This document shows positions 59,819-64,000 of a stretch of 64,000 bases of DNA, in pieces. The notes below the pieces were generated by a model. The model was not told the origin of the DNA and ran no database searches. It worked only from the letters and a program-made list of their open reading frames with translations. The stretch is from contig JAHREC010000049.1 of NCBI GenBank assembly GCA_020081605.1, positions 1,178,001-1,242,000 of the forward strand. Direction: 5' to 3'. Source of the stretch: Albifimbria verrucaria (Eukaryota; Ascomycota; Sordariomycetes; Hypocreales; Stachybotryaceae). Made by a program: the position numbers and the translations under genes. Every line of letters begins with the position of its first letter. Positions within the stretch are counted from its first letter, which is position 1.

Positions 59819-62480
59819 CCCGCCCAGAGCAGGCCTGTACGGCCGGAATGTGCCAGTCGCGACTGAATGATTTCAGCCGTTTGGAAACTTAACATGCATC
59901 TAGGTGGAAATGCACCGACTTCACGATGTTTCCAGAGAAAGATGCAAATCCTAGAGGGAAGGTCGATGTCAAGGACGGAAGAAAGGAGCAAATGAAGGGA
60001 AAATGTCACTTGCTCGCATCGTGGAGATTCTTTTCAGATGACTGGGGTTTCTGAGTGAGCAGGCGAGCCTAGACAGGGGTTCTAACAACGCATGGACATG
60101 GGGGTCACCCCGGACTCGTTGAAGAGGTTGCTAACTCACGTAGCGTCGTCAAGGAAAAACCGTTAGGAGACCCGGCCCGGCAGAGCCCCTTGAGAAGCCA
60201 TCGCCGGTCGAGCTAGCTTTCATTCAAGCCGAGGGTGACGATTGTTGACAGGTCAACGAACCCATCCGTTCTGTCCCGAGACGTGTCCACGAAGAAGCAA
60301 ATCTGTGACGGGCTGGACAGTCGGCGCAAGCCTCTAGGCACCAGGCAGCCTGACTCCCGCTTAAGGACTTGCCGTAGTAAGAGCAAGGAGCTGAGATAAT
60401 GGATTAAGCCCAATTGAAGCATAGAGCGTGTGCAACAGTAACATCATTCCTTACACAAGGGGCCAAGACGCCTAGAGTTGCCGCGTCTGTGCCCTTGATT
60501 GGCCACCAAAGGTCGCGTATCGGATGCTGGTAAGGTGCAAGGGTCAGGCTGCGTCCTGTGCCCGCCCCTGGAACCGGCCATGTCCGCTTTGCCGTGTGGT
60601 GTGGACGTGGCCAGGACGCGCACACGCACTCATCCAAGCTTACTCTTAGTTAGGTGGACTCTTACTCCGGGACCTATGGGGCCTTGGGAGCTTAGCAAGC
60701 AGCAAGAGTGTGCTAGCCCAAGCACTAACACGGCGGGCAACGGTTGTGGCTCCGCCTAGTGAGAGAGCTCTTGGAGCCAAGCCGAGCAGGGCGCTCTTCG
60801 TGGCGAGCCAATCTGGCCCTCGATCTGTCAAGTGATCCATTAGCCCCTGCGGTGTGGAGGAAATGGCATCGTACGGCACATACCCTCTCGCCAAATTCAC
60901 GACCTTGCGGTAGTTTTGCCTCTTGAACTCTTGGTTACCGATCTTGACGTTTGGGGCCAAGATCACTGACTGAGACCTGAGTAATTAGGTATAAATTTCA
61001 TTCAGCGTTCAATCCCACACGCCTAAATTAGCTAAGGGACTTTGTCAAAAACGACTGCTACGAAGATAGGCAATGGCGTCTCGTATGGACCACACCTTTG
61101 TCATGGCCGTTGCTGCTAGACCTATGTAAGGGCATGTTGCTTACTACTAACTTGAGGGTTCAGCATATGTTTTTAGGACAAAGCCGATGGCAGGTAAATT
61201 AATCCGTGTATCAAAATCAGTATCCACATATGTATCGATCTATCTTGGTCGTGCATAGGTGAGTTGTTCGGTTGGTTTCTGGGAAAATGTCCTTTATAGG
61301 AAGAGAAGCGTATGCAGGCAGATATTTGCGTGTCAGAACAATTATAGAGCCATCCAAAAGCAACTCGAAACCGAACTCAACCTGAAATCGAGTCCACAAC
61401 TGCAAGCCCCTCCGCTGAGTAACTGTCATATCTCATGTTGCCGCTCCCAGCAACGCCCCTGTTCTCTCTCAGAGGGCCTCTGAGCCGTGGAGAAACTGAT
61501 ATGCGATAATCTCTCTTTCATATCCAATGCTCCAAAGGAGTGCATACCTAGTGCTTGGTTGCCCAGCTAGTCTAATAGAGCTCAGCCCTCATGGTGGGTC
61601 TTGACAGGGTTGTAAGGCTGCCCCATGACTAGGGACTTTGACTGAGACACGACAGTACAGTACACCATGTTCGCCTTGGCCATGACTGTGCACGAGCATG
61701 AAGCTCTTCTCCTGATCATTGGTCGCCTACTCTGTCGGGTCGCGATTATGTCAGGGGCGAGAGTGCCTCCCTTACCTATGTCACGTAGCATTGTTCCAGA
61801 ACGTGGAGTCAGAATCTTCGTCACTGCGCTCTGGGGCCGTTCACTTTTGGGAACAATTTTCAACTCAATAGGGAGTGCTGACGACAATAGTTCCTTGTTT
61901 CACATAACCTGGAAGACACAACGACGCCCGCAGCAAATCACGATACGGTTGGGACACTACAGATCGTTGCCATAAGGGTTCCTTGTCTTGGCTCGAGGCA
62001 CTACGAAGACTTGGACGACCCAAAAGCGAGGGTTGTCCGAGACGAACGCGGCTAACATGATTACCCCCGTTTTTTAGACATCATGATTGAAGCGCCATCA
62101 TGCCACGAGCAGGTTGGCTTGCGAGGCAATGCCGGCGAACCATGTTCATCTAGGGATGGCCCGTGATAACCCCTGTCGTGGGCTGGGCCCAGAGCCCGGC
62201 CTTGGGGCCTTTTGACCCCAATTCAATTTCCTTAGTGTTGAAATGCTACCAGGGCTATGGTCCGTCGGAACCGATTTGATGGTCTATGGGGCTCCCTGCT
62301 GAAGGTAATTCGATGTAGAAATCGTGGAGCCCATGACATACATAGGATCTTTACGACCACGATCCTTTCGCGTACGAATTGAGTCGTTTTCCCGGCCCCT
62401 CCCACATTGGCTGCTTTACGATTGCTAGAGATTATGGTCTTCGCTTTTCCATCTCGTAGACCACAGCAGCACCAGCGACC
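59819..62480. other. 2.7 kb intergenic region, nothing recognised
   Basis: Divergent promoters of the two flanking genes are expected. Open frames up to about 106 codons occur on both strands (for example 60646-60966 minus, 61582-61887 minus) without recognisable motifs. No tRNA or transposon ends were spotted by eye. Confidence 0.45.
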
Positions 62481-64000
62481 ATGAAGCTCAATCATGCCTT
62501 GCTGTTACAGTCATGGCTTCTATCGTGGCCAGTTCAGGCCATGAAGGTCGTCGTGAAGCGTAAGTGGCGCATCCTCCAATGCAAGACAGCTTCATCAAAC
62601 TTATACGGTGTTACACAGGAGAGTCCCTGACCATGATCACTTCCATAATCCGCCACGACAACGGGACATCTAGTGCTACCCCAGGAACACCAATAATCCA
62701 CAGCCCTTCGTTGATTCCGTCCAACATCACTACACCCTCTACCGAAGAATGTACACCATTCGGACGGCATGCTCCATTCACGGTTTACGAAATCAAGCAT
62801 ACAGAGACCATAACGTTCACTGGCCGGGAAGAAGATTACACACCTCCTTACGAGCAGTTGACACTACCAATCTTCTGCGAGTTCTTTACTACAGTCCCAG
62901 CAAAGGGTAGCGACCAATTCATTACCGCAACATTTGTAGATCCCCAGCCAGAACGACCGATGGTCCTGTGGCGCCACGGGAAACCATTACGATTGTAACG
63001 ACGGATAAGAACCCGGCTGTTGTTTTCACGGCATCCCCGCCACCAAGATTCACGCAAACTGGTCCCTTGGCTCGGCCGCTGCCACCTAAATCTAACCAAG
63101 ACGATGGGGAACCATTGAGAAGGTCCCAGCGCGTGTCACATTGAAGCCAGATGACCCCTCCGGTAATGAACCATCAGACAAGGTTCCCGATCGAAGGCCC
63201 AATACTTCTGAGCAGCGCCTAAGAGGCCCAACTTCGAACATCCCTCAGCTGCGACCTCCCTTTACCGTGAGCGTAGGTGACGACAAGATCATCATCAACA
63301 ACAGCACCTTCGACAACCTGCAGCCCAGTCGCACCTCTACGGTCACAGTTGACGAGGGACATTTACTATTCGGCCTACAGCTATCCTGGGCGAAGGGGCT
63401 ACGGTTTCCAAGCCTGCACCTCGCGAAACGCACTGGGTTATTCCCAAGCCGACAGGGGCTACCTTGGATGGAGTGCATGTGACGGTATCAGGATCACAAG
63501 CAATTATTGGAGGAACCCCGGTCGCGATTCCAACAGCCGGTATTACCACTGTCATCGACGGAAAGCCCGTATCTGTTGGGCCAGACGGTGTTGCTGTTGG
63601 CGACAACAGCTTGAGCTATACTGCAAAGCCACCCAAACAGACGGATGAGGTGGTTCTTGGCGGTACTCCAGTGAGGGCTATTGGATCCAGCATCTTGGTT
63701 ATCCACTCCACAACTTTTACTTACGGACCTGGTATCCCCAAGACCTCGGAAGTTGTCGATGGGGAGACCATTGGCATTGGTCCTGACGGAGTTGTTATTC
63801 ACGGAACTACCATTGCAGGGACCTTGGCAAAGGGCGGGACAACCGCGTATGACGTGCTTGGTGGTGTTACCATCACACCGGCTGGCCCATCTGCCGTCGC
63901 CATCGAAGGAGTTACATACACTCTGGGCTCTGGCAGGTCTGAGATGACTACCGTGATTCATGGCAAGACCGTTACAATCGGTCCTAGCGATATCCGAGTG
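62481..64000 (+). CDS. Secreted cell-wall/adhesin-like protein with glycine-rich beta-type repeats (partial, runs off right edge)
   Basis: ATG at 62481 gives a signal peptide-like start (HALLLQSWLLSWPVQA). A 59-nt intron (GTAAGT at 62560, ACAG ending 62618) joins exon 2. The N-terminal part is Thr/Pro-rich (ESLTMITSIIRHDNGTSSAT, TPSTEECTPFG). From about 63250 on the protein is a series of loosely repeated units with IGPDGV and GGT cores (VSVGPDGVAVGDNSL, IGIGPDGVVIHGTTIAG, TITPAGPSAVAIEGVTYTLG), typical of fungal surface proteins. Three frame breaks (62970, 63112, 63356) are single missing bases. The 3' end is not in the window, so a GPI signal cannot be checked. Confidence 0.7.

Noticed and set aside
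60404..61000. Transposon or gene relic in the gap before the right-edge gene
   Set aside because: Frames on both strands overlap, no transposase motif, no inverted repeats seen.
1..64000. tRNA, rRNA and CRISPR arrays
   Set aside because: No tRNA B-box-like GGTTCGA core with a plausible cloverleaf was noticed, there is no rRNA-like sequence, and CRISPR arrays are not expected in a fungal genome and none were seen. A tRNAscan-SE run would be decisive.

Overview
This is a window from the nuclear genome of a filamentous ascomycete, probably a member of the Sordariomycetes and plausibly the Hypocreales. The evidence is: short GT...AG introns of about 50-200 nt with CTAAC-like branch points, a HET-domain heterokaryon-incompatibility gene, a fungal-type multimodular non-ribosomal peptide synthetase (NRPS) with N-methyltransferase domains built into its adenylation domains, a fungal full-size ABC-B transporter, a fungal caleosin, and orthologues of yeast Gcs1, Sbp1 and Tah18. 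I cannot name the species from sequence alone.

Left part (1-28.2 kb), secondary metabolism: a giant NRPS reads leftward from about 20289 and runs off the left edge. Six modules are visible: C*-A-T / C-A-T / C-A(MT)-T / C-A-T / C-A(MT)-T / C-A(partial). Residues 3 and 5 of the product should be N-methylated. Modules 3-4 and 5-6 look like a duplicated bimodule. No epimerase domain is visible. A divergently oriented ABC-B (MDR-type) exporter starts 3.9 kb upstream of the NRPS start and is the obvious candidate for export or self-protection. Regulatory and tailoring genes must lie to the left, outside the window.

Middle (28-44.5 kb), accessory region: a gene-poor AT-rich stretch, a secreted M28 aminopeptidase, then an island of putative recognition/signalling genes: a small membrane-anchored ankyrin protein, a protein kinase fused to about 13 very uniform ankyrin repeats, a head-to-head paralogous kinase without ankyrins, and a HET-domain protein. 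A secreted FAD-dependent amine-oxidase-like enzyme follows.

Right (44.8-64 kb), more conserved genes: a caleosin/peroxygenase, an Arf GTPase-activating protein (Gcs1 type), an Sbp1-like RRM-RG-RRM protein, a 3.8 kb gene-free interval rich in AGGT/GGTACC words, the diflavin reductase Tah18, an aspartic-protease-fold membrane protein that has lost its first catalytic Asp, a 2.7 kb gap, and at the right edge a secreted cell-wall-like protein with glycine-rich beta-type repeats that runs off the window.

A window-wide property matters for every annotation here. Nearly all genes, including expected housekeeping ones, are interrupted by frame breaks, and every break I examined (47 by my reading) is explained by one missing base beside an identical base (homopolymer shortening), never by an extra base. 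This points to uncorrected long-read or pyrosequencing consensus errors rather than to pseudogenes. CDS entries therefore span the whole gene across these breaks.
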